The notes: a model not told the origin generated them from the sequence alone. Counted from the first letter of the stretch, positions 53,113-63,128 are shown. The stretch: DNA of 64,000 bases from Acidobacteriota bacterium (GCA_022826755.1 JAJDUG010000016.1:24680-88679); one strand, 5' to 3'. Numbers and translations are program-made.

Positions 53113-55943
53113 GTCCCCTCGCTCCCTGCGATTTCCGTCTGCATTATCTCCCATTGGTCCGCCGCCTCGGCCACGGTGTCGGCGATTTGTCGGCGGGCTG
53201 ACTGGATGGCGCTGTTTTCCCGGGAGGGATGCACCCGGTTGGTCAGGAAAACGATGAAGAGCCGCCGCCGGGGATCGATCCACAACGAGGTTCCGGTAAA
53301 CCCCGTATGGCCATAGGACTGCGGCGACAACCGGCTGCCGGCCGAGCAGTCGGGCGAAGGGGTGTCCCAGCCAAGTGCGCGACTGCTTTCAGACGGTTGA
53401 GCCTGGCGTCGGGTGAAGGTTTCCAAAGTGCTCGCCTTCACGATGCGGCGATGGTTGTAGACGCCGCCGTTGAGGAGAGCCTGGCAGAAGACCGCCAGGT
53501 CCGCGGCCGTGCCGAACAGGCCGGCGTGGGCGGCCACGCCACCCATGGCACAGGCGTTTTCGTCGTGAACCTCGCCTCTGAGCAACCGCTGTCTCCACGG
53601 GTCCATTTCAGTGGGCGCGATGCGGGGTCCCCAGGCGGAAGGAGGTCGAAAGCAGGTCCGGCGCATTCCCAGGGGCTGGAAGATCCGTTCTCGAGCCAGG
53701 TTGTCGAGGCTGTCTCCGAATGCTCTCTCGACGACGGCCCCCAGCAGAATGAAGCCCAGGTCGCTGTAGACGCTCCGGCGGCCGGGACGGTGTTCCAGGG
53801 GAATATCGAGAATCCGTTGCAAAATGTTCTCTTTTCCGTCGGCTTGCCGGTAGAGAGGCACATGGGCCGGAAGACCGGAGGAATGGGCCAGCAGGTGCTT
53901 GAGCGCGACCTGCTGCTTGTTGCCTGACCGAAACTCCGGAAAGTACCGTCCAAGCCGGTCTTCCGGGTCGATTGCCCCGCGCTCGCAGGCCTGCATGGCC
54001 AGCGTGGTGGTGCAAACCACCTTGGTGAGCGAGGCCAGGTCATAAACGGAACGCGGGTTGGCCGGAGGACTGGTCGAAGTGTAGTCCAGCCTGCCGTAGC
54101 CTCGGCAGACCAGCAGCTTTTCGCGGTAGCCCACCGCCAGCGAGGCTCCCGGAAAGGCTCGCCGGTCGATGAAGCGGCGGACAAGCTGCTGAAGTCCGGT
54201 TCGCAGGGCCCGCATGTCCTCCAGGGAAGGGTTGGATGTGTCCGGACGGGCCTTTTCCAGAGCCATCGGAAAGACTTCGCGATAGAGGCCGGTATCCCGT
54301 GCGGCCACCCCCGGAATCGACACCGGCAGCTTTCCGGCCAGGGGGATCTCTCCGAAGATCGCCTTGGCCGCCGCCCGCTGGGACGTGGATACGTGGCTGT
54401 AGGTGCAGAGGTAGGTGGAAAAGAAGGAAAGCTGCCGAATCAGATAGGGGTCGCCCAGGGAAATCAACAGTGCGGACGGCTTGACCCGGACCAGTTCCTT
54501 CAACCAATCCGCCAGCAGAGGCGGCAGTCCCAGGCGGCCGGTACCGGTCACCAGCGGCACGTGGAGAGCGACCACGCAGAGGTCGGCGTTGGCTGCCCGG
54601 CTCTTGGCCTGGTTCAGCAGCGATGGAGCGGCTTCAGGGGAGAGGCGATCCACTTCCAGGGAATCCAGTCGACTGCCGAGGTGACCCTCCAGCTTGGCCG
54701 CAGGGTTGGAAGACGACGTGGGCGAGACGATGGTCAGATGCGCCGAGCGGACTCGACGGACATCGAGCGGAACTTGAGAAAGATCGTCCTTCACCAGGGT
54801 GACGGAAGCAGCGGCCAGCTCTTGGACTTGCCGCCGGAGTGCGGGAGCGTTCATGCTCCGAGCCAGTTGCCGCAAGTCGGTTCGCTTCCGTCGGCTCAGT
54901 CCCAGCCAGGCCTTGGCCTGCAGGATGCGCTCGACCGATCGGTTCACCCGGGACTCGGACAGGCGGCCGGCCTTTACGGCCTCCAGCAGCGCGCCGAAGA
55001 CGACCCGGGCATCGGGTGGGTCCAGCAGGACATCCACACCGGCCTCCAGGGCCTGAACGGCCGCTTCGCCGCTCCAGAATCCTCGAGTCAGCCCCCTCAT
55101 CTTCATGGAGTCGGTTACGATCAGTCCCCGGAAGCCCAGCTCGTTCCTCAAGACCTGCTCCAGAATCGCAGTCGAAAGCGTGGCCGGGCGGCCGGGGTCT
55201 TCCTCCAGGGCCGGGACAGCGACGTGAGCGGTCATGATTGACTTGACGCCGGCCCGGATCGCCTTCCGGAAGGGAACCCACTCGATCCGTTCCAATCGTG
55301 GACGCTCAACCGGAATCACCGGCAGGGACAGGTGGGAGTCCACCTCGGTATCGCCGTGGCCCGGAAAATGCTTGGCCGTCGCCAGCACCCCAACCTGCTG
55401 GGCTCCGGCCACGAATGCCGCGCCCAGCCGGCCCACCAGGTGTGGGTCCTCTCCATAGGCGCGGATGTTGATGACCGGATTGGCCGGATTGTTGTTGACA
55501 TCCACCACCGGCGCAAAAATCCAGTTGACCCCCAGGGAACGGGCTTCCTGCGCCGTGATCCGTCCCTGCCGATAGGCCCATTGCTCCGATCGGGTAGCTC
55601 CCACGGCCATGTTCCAGGGCAGGGAAAGGGTATGGCGAATGCGGAAGGCCGCCCCACGTTCGAAATCGGATCCGATCAGCAGGGGAACGGAGGTCTGCGA
55701 CTGCAGTCGGTCGATGAGGACGGCTGACCCGTAGATGTCTCCCTCGAACAGTATGAAGCCACCCACCCCGATCTGCTGGATCTGTTGCTGTAGCTGGCGG
55801 TATTCGGCACCGGCGTCATTGAGGTGAATCCCGCGGATGGCCGGCATGATGAGCTGGCCCAGCCTGGCTTCCAGGGAGAGCCGATTAAGGGTGGAGCTAA
55901 CCCATTTCCCCACAAGGGACTTACCTGAGAGAGGTGAAGGCAT
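53109..55943 (-). CDS. NagZ-like glycoside hydrolase 3 fused to a beta-lactamase-type serine hydrolase
   Basis: The ~944-residue protein has an N-terminal GH3 domain (residues ~15-370) with the NagZ signature 'KHFPGHGDTEVDSHLSLP' and nucleophile region 'GLIVTDSMKMRGL'. A GH3 C-terminal-like domain follows (~400-560). The C-terminal domain is a class C beta-lactamase/penicillin-binding-like serine hydrolase (~590-930) with S-x-x-K in 'LASLTKVVCT', 'YSDLGF' and 'HTGFTGT'. It should cleave beta-N-acetylglucosamine from muropeptides and hydrolyse or transesterify an attached peptide or ester. No convincing signal peptide is seen. ATG 55943 is preferred; a TTG at 56009 is in frame. Confidence 0.85.
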   Translation of the reverse strand: MPSPLSGKSLVGKWVSSTLNRLSLEARLGQLIMPAIRGIHLNDAGAEYRQLQQQIQQIGVGGFILFEGDIYGSAVLIDRLQSQTSVPLLIGSDFERGAAFRIRHTLSLPWNMAVGATRSEQWAYRQGRITAQEARSLGVNWIFAPVVDVNNNPANPVINIRAYGEDPHLVGRLGAAFVAGAQQVGVLATAKHFPGHGDTEVDSHLSLPVIPVERPRLERIEWVPFRKAIRAGVKSIMTAHVAVPALEEDPGRPATLSTAILEQVLRNELGFRGLIVTDSMKMRGLTRGFWSGEAAVQALEAGVDVLLDPPDARVVFGALLEAVKAGRLSESRVNRSVERILQAKAWLGLSRRKRTDLRQLARSMNAPALRRQVQELAAASVTLVKDDLSQVPLDVRRVRSAHLTIVSPTSSSNPAAKLEGHLGSRLDSLEVDRLSPEAAPSLLNQAKSRAANADLCVVALHVPLVTGTGRLGLPPLLADWLKELVRVKPSALLISLGDPYLIRQLSFFSTYLCTYSHVSTSQRAAAKAIFGEIPLAGKLPVSIPGVAARDTGLYREVFPMALEKARPDTSNPSLEDMRALRTGLQQLVRRFIDRRAFPGASLAVGYREKLLVCRGYGRLDYTSTSPPANPRSVYDLASLTKVVCTTTLAMQACERGAIDPEDRLGRYFPEFRSGNKQQVALKHLLAHSSGLPAHVPLYRQADGKENILQRILDIPLEHRPGRRSVYSDLGFILLGAVVERAFGDSLDNLARERIFQPLGMRRTCFRPPSAWGPRIAPTEMDPWRQRLLRGEVHDENACAMGGVAAHAGLFGTAADLAVFCQALLNGGVYNHRRIVKASTLETFTRRQAQPSESSRALGWDTPSPDCSAGSRLSPQSYGHTGFTGTSLWIDPRRRLFIVFLTNRVHPSRENSAIQSARRQIADTVAEAADQWEIMQTEIAGSEGT

Positions 55944-56555
55944 GGATGACTTGGTGGAAACTGTCTGAAGTGGGGGTGGGTGCTCCGCACCGGCCAGGTT
56001 CGCCGGCAAGCAACTCGAAAGCCGGAGCGGTTTGCGCGCGCATCCCGTTGTGGGGCCGGCTCGGAGAATTCGCTTTCGTATGCTCCCGGAGAGAGAGGCC
56101 GAGTCGGTGAAACCTGTTGCCTGTCGGTAAGTCTAGTGTATTTGCCTTCAGCGAAGTGACGTTCAGTAGCATAACTCCGTGTTCAAGGAGCGGGATTATT
56201 TTGAGAATGCGGTAAAAACACCTTGACATACGGTATTAATGTGTTAGTCTCCCTTGCACGCGGCCACTGGAGCGGTTGATCGCAACAGGCTACGGTACAG
56301 AGCATTTTGGCTGGAATTCTAGTGCAAAGGAGGCATTTGGGCAACGCTCAGGGTCGTCGCCGCCCGAATGCCGGCATGGAGGAACCGGAATCGCGAGGCC
56401 GGGAGAGGCGGAATGCCTGCCAGAGTGACGAGTCAGGCAATGCCTCTCCAGGCTCTCAAAGGTGTGGACGGGCAGGCGTGGAGAGGGAGACACGCTTGCT
56501 TATCCGCTATCCCCCTCTCAGCTAGCGGGGAGGGGGTGCTTCAAAGGGATGCCGG
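55944..56555. other. Gene-free region, possible operon promoter region
   Basis: There is no credible gene. A minus-strand promoter for the hydrolase-nagA-murA operon must lie here, but I see no clear -35/-10 pair. At 56505-56535 an imperfect hairpin (ccccctc...gaggggg) follows the PhoX stop. Confidence 0.3.
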
Positions 56556-57950
56556 CTAACCCTTCTTATCCTGCCAGGGTCCCTTGATGGCCAGGGTGAT
56601 GCCCGGGTTCTGGATGTTGACGAAGAGGGTGGTGCCGTCGGGTGAAAAGGTCGAACCGGCAAACTCGGAGTTGTTGAATACGTTCCGGCCCAGCTTGTAG
56701 AGATCGCCTCGAGGCGTGACCCCGACCACGAATTGCTCCTCCGGTCCGTCCTCGCACAGGATCAGGTCCCCCCAGGGCGCCACCGTGAGGTTGTCGGCGT
56801 TTTCGACCAGGTTGCCGTCGTTGGGCTCAATGAAGAGTTCCAGCTTACCCGGCCTGTTCTTCTCTCCGGCCTTTCCTTCCTCGGAGCTGGGCGCGTAGCG
56901 CCACACCTGCCCCTTCTGGTTCAGACCGCCGTTGGTGCAGACGAAATAGATCCATCCCTTGTCCCACCACATGCCTTCTCCCCGGGCGAAGCGGGCTGCG
57001 CCCAGATCTTCGAAACCCCGATAGCGCAGGTCGTCGTTGGGAGACTCGACCTCATCGATTTCGGCCCACTCCACCTCGAAAACATGCCCGGGCAGCACTC
57101 CGCGCGCGTTCCAGTTACGGGTGTCGAGACCGGGCTTACCCTTTACCTTCAATACCTGCAGGCGCCCGCCCGCCGCCAGTTGTCCGGGTTTGTCGGGGAT
57201 GAACCGATAGAGCAGTCCGTCGCCCCGGTCCTCTGTTTCGTAGACGATTCCGGAATTGGGATCGACGGCGACAGCTTCATGCACGAAGCGCCCCATGGCC
57301 TTCAGGGGAACGGCGGGAGTGAGCCCGACTTCACTGCTTGCGGGCACTTCGAAGTTATAGCCGTGTTCCCGCGTGTAGAGACCCTCCTCTTTCTGCACCG
57401 TCTCCTCGCAGGTGATCCAGCTTCCCCAGGGAGTGAGTCCGCCGGCGCAGTTGCGAACCGTCCCACCCAGGCTCAGGAAGTGCTTTTCCAGGCGCATCTG
57501 GCGAGTGTTGTAGACCACGTTGGTGGTCCCCCCCAGGCAGGGCCGCCGCCTCCGGCCGGCGTCGTACAATTTCTCTCGGTCTGTGGTCTTGAGCAACTGG
57601 TTGATGGGGCCGAAGGCCCCGATGGTCTGGTGATCGATGCCCAGCTCGTGGTTTCGAACCAGAACGGTGCTTCCGGCCGGGCCCGGAAAGGCAGCCATCC
57701 CGTCATGCAACCCGGGAACCTTGTACCCGTCGTCCATGAGCTGTCCCACCTGGGACAGGGTCCGATAGGTGAAGCCCGCGGGGAGTTCGATCACTCCCTC
57801 CGGGTCGGGCTGCAAGTCTCCATAACCCGCGGGAGCCTTGGGTTTGGGAAGGGGCTTCGACAACCCCTTGCCGGTAAGAGAACGAAGCCCCAGAAAGCCC
57901 ATGGTGCAGGCCCCGGACGCTTTCAGAAACGATCGTCGTGAGGAATTCAT
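56556..57950 (-). CDS. PhoX-family (DUF839) phosphatase, Tat-exported
   Basis: The 464-residue protein has a Tat signal ('SSRRSFLKASGACTMGFLGL'). The PhoX/DUF839 fold shows 'TVLVRNHELG', 'GGTVRNCAGGLTPWGSWITCEET', 'VHEAVAVDPNSGIVYETEDRGDGLLYRFIP' and 'DNLTVAPWGDLILCEDG'. PhoX is a Ca/Fe phosphatase, so release of phosphate from organophosphates in the periplasm is expected. Confidence 0.88.
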   Translation of the reverse strand: MNSSRRSFLKASGACTMGFLGLRSLTGKGLSKPLPKPKAPAGYGDLQPDPEGVIELPAGFTYRTLSQVGQLMDDGYKVPGLHDGMAAFPGPAGSTVLVRNHELGIDHQTIGAFGPINQLLKTTDREKLYDAGRRRRPCLGGTTNVVYNTRQMRLEKHFLSLGGTVRNCAGGLTPWGSWITCEETVQKEEGLYTREHGYNFEVPASSEVGLTPAVPLKAMGRFVHEAVAVDPNSGIVYETEDRGDGLLYRFIPDKPGQLAAGGRLQVLKVKGKPGLDTRNWNARGVLPGHVFEVEWAEIDEVESPNDDLRYRGFEDLGAARFARGEGMWWDKGWIYFVCTNGGLNQKGQVWRYAPSSEEGKAGEKNRPGKLELFIEPNDGNLVENADNLTVAPWGDLILCEDGPEEQFVVGVTPRGDLYKLGRNVFNNSEFAGSTFSPDGTTLFVNIQNPGITLAIKGPWQDKKG

Positions 57951-58059
57951 GTCGGTCTGCCTTTCTTGGGAGCGGCTTGACTGCAGTCCATCGGAACTGC
58001 GGTTTCAAAATCCGCGTTCGATAGAGCTTCAGCCGGATTTCCGTGTAGTTTCCGAGTCG

Positions 58060-58089
58060 AATATATCTTAGCAAGAACCGCTGTGTCAC
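58060..58089 (-). promoter_or_regulatory. Possible promoter of the PhoX-family gene
   Basis: On the minus strand GTGACA (58089-58084) and TATATT (58065-58060) are separated by 18 bases, about 100 bases before the ATG at 57950. The rest of the 57951-58334 divergent gap holds no gene that I can support. Confidence 0.35.
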
Positions 58090-58334
58090 TCGCGTAAATT
58101 TATGGTAAAGGGTCACTCGGCAACTGTGGTATTTTGGTGCGGCCTTTTCGCAGATGCCGGCTCCATCGGGTTCCGAGCGGCGAATTCCGGTCGGGCGGGG
58201 GCACGGCATGGAAACGGCGTGACGGCAAGTCCTTTGACCCGCATGTCTTGAGTTTTCCCCAACCCCTTGCGGGACGGCCACGTCCCGCCGAGCCATGAAG
58301 CGGGTCAAGACCCGCGGCCCCCGACATTCTTTCC

Positions 58335-59471
58335 ATGAACCCACTCCTTTCCTACTTTCGTGATCTGGAACCGCAGATGGTCCGGTGGCTGATGGACCTG
58401 ATCAACACCGATTCGCCTTCGGACAACAAGCCGGCTCTGGATCGGCTGGCCCGCCGGATGGGCGAGCGGTTCGGCAGCTACGGCGCCGCGGTGGAGCTGG
58501 TCCCCAACCCGGAGGCGGGAGACCACCTGCTGGCCAGGTTCTCAGGCCCGGATGCCCAAGGAAATCCCCTGCTGTTGCTGGGACACCTGGATACGGTTTG
58601 GGGTATGGGAGAGGCCAAGCGCCGTCCGGCCCGGCTGGAGGACGGGAAGATCTTCGGGCCTGCCTCTTTTGACATGCGCGGCGGCACCACCCTGATGCTG
58701 GCATTGGCCCACTACCTGTCGAGCGGCCGGGGGAAGTTGAAGCGGCCCTTGACCATCCTGCTCGACTCCGACGAGGAAGTCGGGACGCCGACGGCTCGGA
58801 CCTTGATCGAAAGGGAAGCCCGCGATTGCCGGGCCGTTCTGGTGCTGGAGCCCTGCCTGCCGGGTGGAGCCGTCAAGACCGCCCGCAAGGGGGTTGGCTT
58901 CTTTTCGATTTCAGCCCACGGCCTGGCCGCCCATTCGGGGGTGGACTATGAAAAAGGGGTGAGCGCCATTCGGGAGTTGGCCTACCAGGTGCTGGAGCTC
59001 TACACGTTGAACGACCTGGATGTGGGGACTACGGTGAATCCGGGGGTCATCCGCGGAGGAACCCGCTCCAACGTCATAGCCGAGCGAGCCGAGTTGGAGG
59101 TGGACGTTCGAGTGGCCACCCAAGGCGAGGGAGAGCGGATCACGAGCTGCATCCATGGGCTGCAGCCCCGGGTCGAGGGGTGTCGGCTTACCGTCAAGGG
59201 GAAAATGAATCGGCCGCCCCTGGAACGCAATCAGCAGGTGATTGGACTCTACCAGCAGGCACGCCGGCTTGCCGGCGAACTGGGAATCGACCTGCAGGAG
59301 GGTTCGACCGGCGGAGGCAGCGACGGTTGCTTCACGGCGGCCCTGGGCGTCCCGACCCTGGACGGACTGGGCCCCGACGGCGCTGGTCCTCATGCCTTGC
59401 ACGAACATGTGCTGGTGGAAAGCCTGGCTCCCAGAGCCGCCTTGCTGACCCAACTCGCCTTGAACCTATGA
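58335..59471 (+). CDS. M20-family peptidase/deacylase
   Basis: The 378-residue metallohydrolase of the M20 (ArgE/DapE/carboxypeptidase G2-like) family has 'LLGHLDTVWG' (metal His), 'FDMRGGTTLMLAL' (bridging Asp), 'LDSDEEVGT' (catalytic Glu pair) and 'GPHALHEHV' (last His). The dimerisation domain lies between about residues 180 and 290. The stop overlaps the next ATG (ATGA), so it is translationally coupled to an enolase-superfamily racemase/OSBS. That pairing suggests hydrolysis of N-acyl or N-succinyl amino acids. Confidence 0.85.
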   Translation: MNPLLSYFRDLEPQMVRWLMDLINTDSPSDNKPALDRLARRMGERFGSYGAAVELVPNPEAGDHLLARFSGPDAQGNPLLLLGHLDTVWGMGEAKRRPARLEDGKIFGPASFDMRGGTTLMLALAHYLSSGRGKLKRPLTILLDSDEEVGTPTARTLIEREARDCRAVLVLEPCLPGGAVKTARKGVGFFSISAHGLAAHSGVDYEKGVSAIRELAYQVLELYTLNDLDVGTTVNPGVIRGGTRSNVIAERAELEVDVRVATQGEGERITSCIHGLQPRVEGCRLTVKGKMNRPPLERNQQVIGLYQQARRLAGELGIDLQEGSTGGGSDGCFTAALGVPTLDGLGPDGAGPHALHEHVLVESLAPRAALLTQLALNL

Positions 59472-60580
59472 AGATCGAGCAGATCGAGCTCCGTGAAGTG
59501 CAGATGCCGCTGATCTCCTTTTTCGAGACCAGCTTCGGACGAACGACCCTGCGCCGGGTGATCCTGGTTCGAGTCTTCGGGGATGGCCTGGTCGGCTACG
59601 GAGAATCCACCGCTCCCGAGGGTCCGTTTTACAACCACGAATCCACTGCGACCGCCTGGCACGTGCTCCAGGACTTCGTGGTCCCCAGGGTATTTGCCGC
59701 CGAGATTTCCCATCCGCGGGAGGTGGCTCCGCTCCTCGAACCCATCCGCGGCCACAAAATGGCCAGGGCGGCCGTAGAGACGGCCATCTGGGACCTCTAT
59801 GCCCGCTTGCAGGGGAAGCCCATGCACCAACTGCTTGGGGGGCAGCGCAAGACCCTGGATTGCGGGGTCTCCATCGGTATTCAGGAGAGCCCCGGCAAGT
59901 TGCTGGACAAGATCGCGAAGGAGCTGCAGGCGGGCTACCAGCGGATCAAGATGAAGATCAAGCCGGGGTGGGACGTGGACGTGGTGCGGGAAGTCCGGCG
60001 GCGTTTCCCCGATATCCTGCTGATGTGCGATGCCAACTCGGCCTACAGCCTGGCCGACCTGGAGCAACTGAAGGCCCTGGATGATTTCGACCTGTTGATG
60101 ATCGAGCAGCCCCTGGCCTGGAACGACATCCTGGACCACGTCCGGCTGCAGAAGGCCCTGCGCACGCCCATCTGCCTGGACGAATCCATCCTGGACGGCG
60201 AGGACGCCCGCAAGGCCATCGACGCGGGGGCCTGCCGGATCATCAATATCAAGCTGGGGAGAGTGGGCGGCTACACCGAAGCCCTCCGGGTTCACGACGT
60301 GTGCCAGGACCGCGAGATACCCGTCTGGTGCGGGGGAATGCTGGAAACGGGGATCGGCCGAGCCCACAACGTGGCCCTCTCCACCCTGTCGAATTTCCGG
60401 TTGCCGGGCGATGTCTCGGCCAGCAAGCGCTATTTTCGGAAGGACCTGATCGAGCCTGAAGTGGACATAGACCCGCAGGGAAGGATCCACGTCCTGCCGG
60501 ATGCGGGCATCGGCTTCCGGCCGTGCCTGAAGACCATCGAGCAGGTGACGGTGAGAACCCGGTCCCTGCGGCCGCGGTAG
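59468..60580 (+). CDS. Enolase-superfamily NSAR/OSBS-type protein
   Basis: The 370-residue muconate-lactonising-enzyme-like protein has the Lys-x-Lys catalytic pair in 'YQRIKMKIKPG'. The metal ligands are in 'LLMCDANSAY', 'MIEQPLAWND' and 'ICLDESIL', and the second catalytic Lys is in 'IINIKLGRVGG'. These match o-succinylbenzoate synthase / N-succinylamino-acid racemase. No menaquinone gene is near, while an M20 hydrolase overlaps its start. An N-acyl amino-acid racemase role is therefore more likely than MenC. Confidence 0.85.
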   Translation: MKIEQIELREVQMPLISFFETSFGRTTLRRVILVRVFGDGLVGYGESTAPEGPFYNHESTATAWHVLQDFVVPRVFAAEISHPREVAPLLEPIRGHKMARAAVETAIWDLYARLQGKPMHQLLGGQRKTLDCGVSIGIQESPGKLLDKIAKELQAGYQRIKMKIKPGWDVDVVREVRRRFPDILLMCDANSAYSLADLEQLKALDDFDLLMIEQPLAWNDILDHVRLQKALRTPICLDESILDGEDARKAIDAGACRIINIKLGRVGGYTEALRVHDVCQDREIPVWCGGMLETGIGRAHNVALSTLSNFRLPGDVSASKRYFRKDLIEPEVDIDPQGRIHVLPDAGIGFRPCLKTIEQVTVRTRSLRPR

Positions 60581-61677
60581 GATTCCGGACTGATCGATGA
60601 ATGGTTGATTGCTGATTTCGGATTGTTGATTGGGGCCCTATGGCAACTGATTTCGCCTTCAATCCAAATTCAACCATCCATAGAGCCTCTTGCAAAGTTG
60701 TTCAGTAAGCGGGATTTTTTACCGGGAAGGGTTGTGACCCCCGGGAGGTGGCGCTTGCCCGGCTACGGGTCGATTGCGGGCTCTGCCATCTCGCGACGCC
60801 GCGTCGGCCCCCCACCGCATCAGGCTTCGCTATTCGGCTCGGCTTCTGCGACTCCCCCTCAAGGGGGAAGTGATACTTGAGGCTTGCAAACGGCGCCTTG
60901 CCCGATTCCTGGGCGTGATGTAAATCATGGCCCCGCATTCTTGTGTGGTTGATGCCCACCCGGGACCGCGGGCGTCCCGCCCGCACATTTTCCCGGCGAG
61001 GCGTCGGGAATGTCCGCCACTTGGATTGACCCGCAACGGCGCCGTGCGTCTCTTTGCGCCTTGCAAACAGCCCCTTGCCCCATTCCCGGGCGTGACGTAA
61101 ATCATGTTCCCGGTTTGTTGTGTGGAAGATGGCCCACCCGGGAACGCAGGCGTCCCGCCCGCACATTTTCCCGGCACAGCCTTGGCCGACTCCGCCGCAG
61201 GGATCGACCGGCAACGGGGCCGTGCCCTTCATTTTGACTGGCCATTGCAGTTCACGCCGGCAGGATGGCTGTCTGCCGGCAACCTTGCGCTACCGCTCCA
61301 TCTCCTCCCGCCAGGAATAAGGATGCGGGCGGGACGCCCGCGTTCCCGGGGGGGCGCCGTGCGCCTTCTTGGGCCTTGCCGTTGGGGTTCACGCTGGCAG
61401 GATGGCTGCCTGCCTGCAACGTCGCGCTGACGCTCCACCACCTCCAGCGAGGAATAAGGTTGCGGGCGTCCCGCCCGCACAAAGTCCGGCACAACCTTGG
61501 CCCTCTGCGCCACTCGGATTGACCCGGAACTGCGCCCTGGGTCTCCTTCGTATCGATTGGTGGTTCAATCCTCACCTCCGTGTTGCCCGGACAGTTCGCG
61601 CCGGGCAGCCATAATCCCTTGTCGCCGGAAGTAGACCCATCCGCAAATCTACACTCGTCTGTCAAGGTTATTGCCGC
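60581..61677. repeat. 1.1-kb gene-free tract of dispersed and tandem repeats
   Basis: A copy of the 46.3-46.5-kb repeat lies at 60660-60890 (inverted). Two direct copies of a ~118-bp unit follow at 60882-60998 and 61060-61178; both contain 'gtaaatcatg' and 'gcgtcccgcccgcacatttt'. Two related units at about 61250-61350 and 61388-61490 contain 'gcaggatggctg' and the hairpin gcgggcg-tcc-cgcccgc type sequence. No gene is supported. Confidence 0.65.
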
Positions 61678-62763
61678 TCAGGGAGCCTGGTGCTTCCGTT
61701 CCAGTAATCGCTGCAAGGCTTCCTTTACCTGTTGGGGGGTAATGCTAAGGATACAGCGGGGTTCGCCGTATACCTCACAGCGGTAGCCGGGGCAGGGATT
61801 GCAGTCGAAGGGATTCTGCACGATTTCATGGATGGCTTGCCAGGGCCGCCACAGGTTTGAATCGGAGGACCCGAAGAGCACCAGCACGGGGACTCCCAGG
61901 GCTGCCGCCATGTGGGTGGGCCCGCTGTCGTTCCCCACGAACAGACTGGCCTGACCCAGTACCCAGGCCAATTCGGAGATCGTAAGGCCCCAAATCGACG
62001 CAGGCCGGTTCCGGCAGAGGCCGGCCACCCTCCTGATCCTGGGCTTCTCCTCCTCGGTACCGACCAGTAATGTGGCATAGCCGTCCTCCTGCAGGGAATC
62101 GGAGATCTCGGCGAATCCGGAAGCCGTCCATTCCTTGGTATGGAAGCGGGAGCTGGGCTGAATGACGCACACCGGTCGGGAGGGCTGGAGACCGGCATCC
62201 CGCAGACGAGCCTCCAGAACGGACCGCAGGCCAGGGTCGGGGAAGAGGCGAGCCGGAGGATCGGGGCCTTCCTCCAGGCCCAGTCGATAGAGCCACTCCA
62301 ATTGAAACCGGGCCGAGTGCCATCGGACTCCGGGGGGCGGGGACGGGAGCTTCGTCCGAACGTTGTAGCAGAAGGAATTGCGATAGCCGTGCAGGCCGAT
62401 ACGATAACGAGCTCCGCTCATTCCCGTGAGCCAGGCGCTGGTGGTGCCGCCGTGCAGATCGATGCAGCAGTCGAAGCGCTTCCGGCGGATCTGCCGCAGT
62501 ATCTGCCAGCGGACCATGGCGGTGGACCGCTGGTTGGTCCCGCGGACCTGCAGAGGGAGCACCGATTCCAGGTCGGGATTACGATGCAGGGCTTCATCGA
62601 AGGGTTCTTCCACCAGCGCGGAGAGCCGCAGGTCCGGCCTCCAGGCCTTGAGGGCGGAGTAGAGAGGGGTTGACAGAATGGTGTCGCCCAGAGAACGAAT
62701 CCGGACGAACAGGATGCTGGAGCCGGAAGGAAGGGTCCCCAACAGTCTCTCTGGAGGTCTCAT
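61678..62763 (-). CDS. Glycosyltransferase family 9 (ADP-heptose:LPS heptosyltransferase-like)
   Basis: The ~361-residue protein has the GT9 N-terminus 'ILFVRIRSLGDTILSTPL', 'RFDCCIDLHGGTTSAWLTG', and the nucleotide-sugar region 'VCVIQPSSRFHTKEW' and 'SLFVGNDSGPTHMAAALGVPVLVLFG'. It transfers heptose during LPS core synthesis at the inner membrane. The C-terminal 'FDCNPCPGYRCEVYGEPRCIL' has four or five Cys and is a normal feature in this group. The frame continues upstream to 63126 through repeat DNA; ATG 62763 (AAAGGA upstream) is the real start. Confidence 0.88.
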   Translation of the reverse strand: MRPPERLLGTLPSGSSILFVRIRSLGDTILSTPLYSALKAWRPDLRLSALVEEPFDEALHRNPDLESVLPLQVRGTNQRSTAMVRWQILRQIRRKRFDCCIDLHGGTTSAWLTGMSGARYRIGLHGYRNSFCYNVRTKLPSPPPGVRWHSARFQLEWLYRLGLEEGPDPPARLFPDPGLRSVLEARLRDAGLQPSRPVCVIQPSSRFHTKEWTASGFAEISDSLQEDGYATLLVGTEEEKPRIRRVAGLCRNRPASIWGLTISELAWVLGQASLFVGNDSGPTHMAAALGVPVLVLFGSSDSNLWRPWQAIHEIVQNPFDCNPCPGYRCEVYGEPRCILSITPQQVKEALQRLLERKHQAP

Positions 62764-63128
62764 CTTGAATCCTTTACACCCTCGGCCGAGGAGTGCAGGG
62801 GCCGTGCGCCGGGCGTCCCAGGTGCTGGATGGCAGTCTATGATATCCCAACTCGGAGTTGAGCAGCCGCGAGCGGCAGTGGAGAGTGAAGAGTGGAGAGT
62901 TGTTGAATTCATGCGTAAAGCGTCCTGTTGATCTCGGTGTCGAGCATGAGTCGATTCCAGACTTTTCTGAAACAACAAAAAGAGTTATCCACCAAGACAC
63001 ACGAAGGACGACCAAGACACACGAAGAAAGACTAATGTTCTTGACCCACTCAAAGGGAACGCCCCTTGGGTTCGCGTGAGGGGAAACGCAGCGAGTCGGC
63101 TTCCCGTGCGGACACATTATTTCCAAGT
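62764..63128. repeat. Spacer with inverted dispersed repeat
   Basis: The stretch 62876-62903 holds the 'agtggagagtgaagagtgga' satellite. The stretch 62955-63112 matches 6905-7063 in inverted orientation. The ORF running through it from the heptosyltransferase is not a real extension. Confidence 0.55.

Noticed and set aside
62764..63126. N-terminal extension of the heptosyltransferase
   Set aside because: The extension is translated dispersed repeat DNA; the family start and ribosome-binding site are at 62763.
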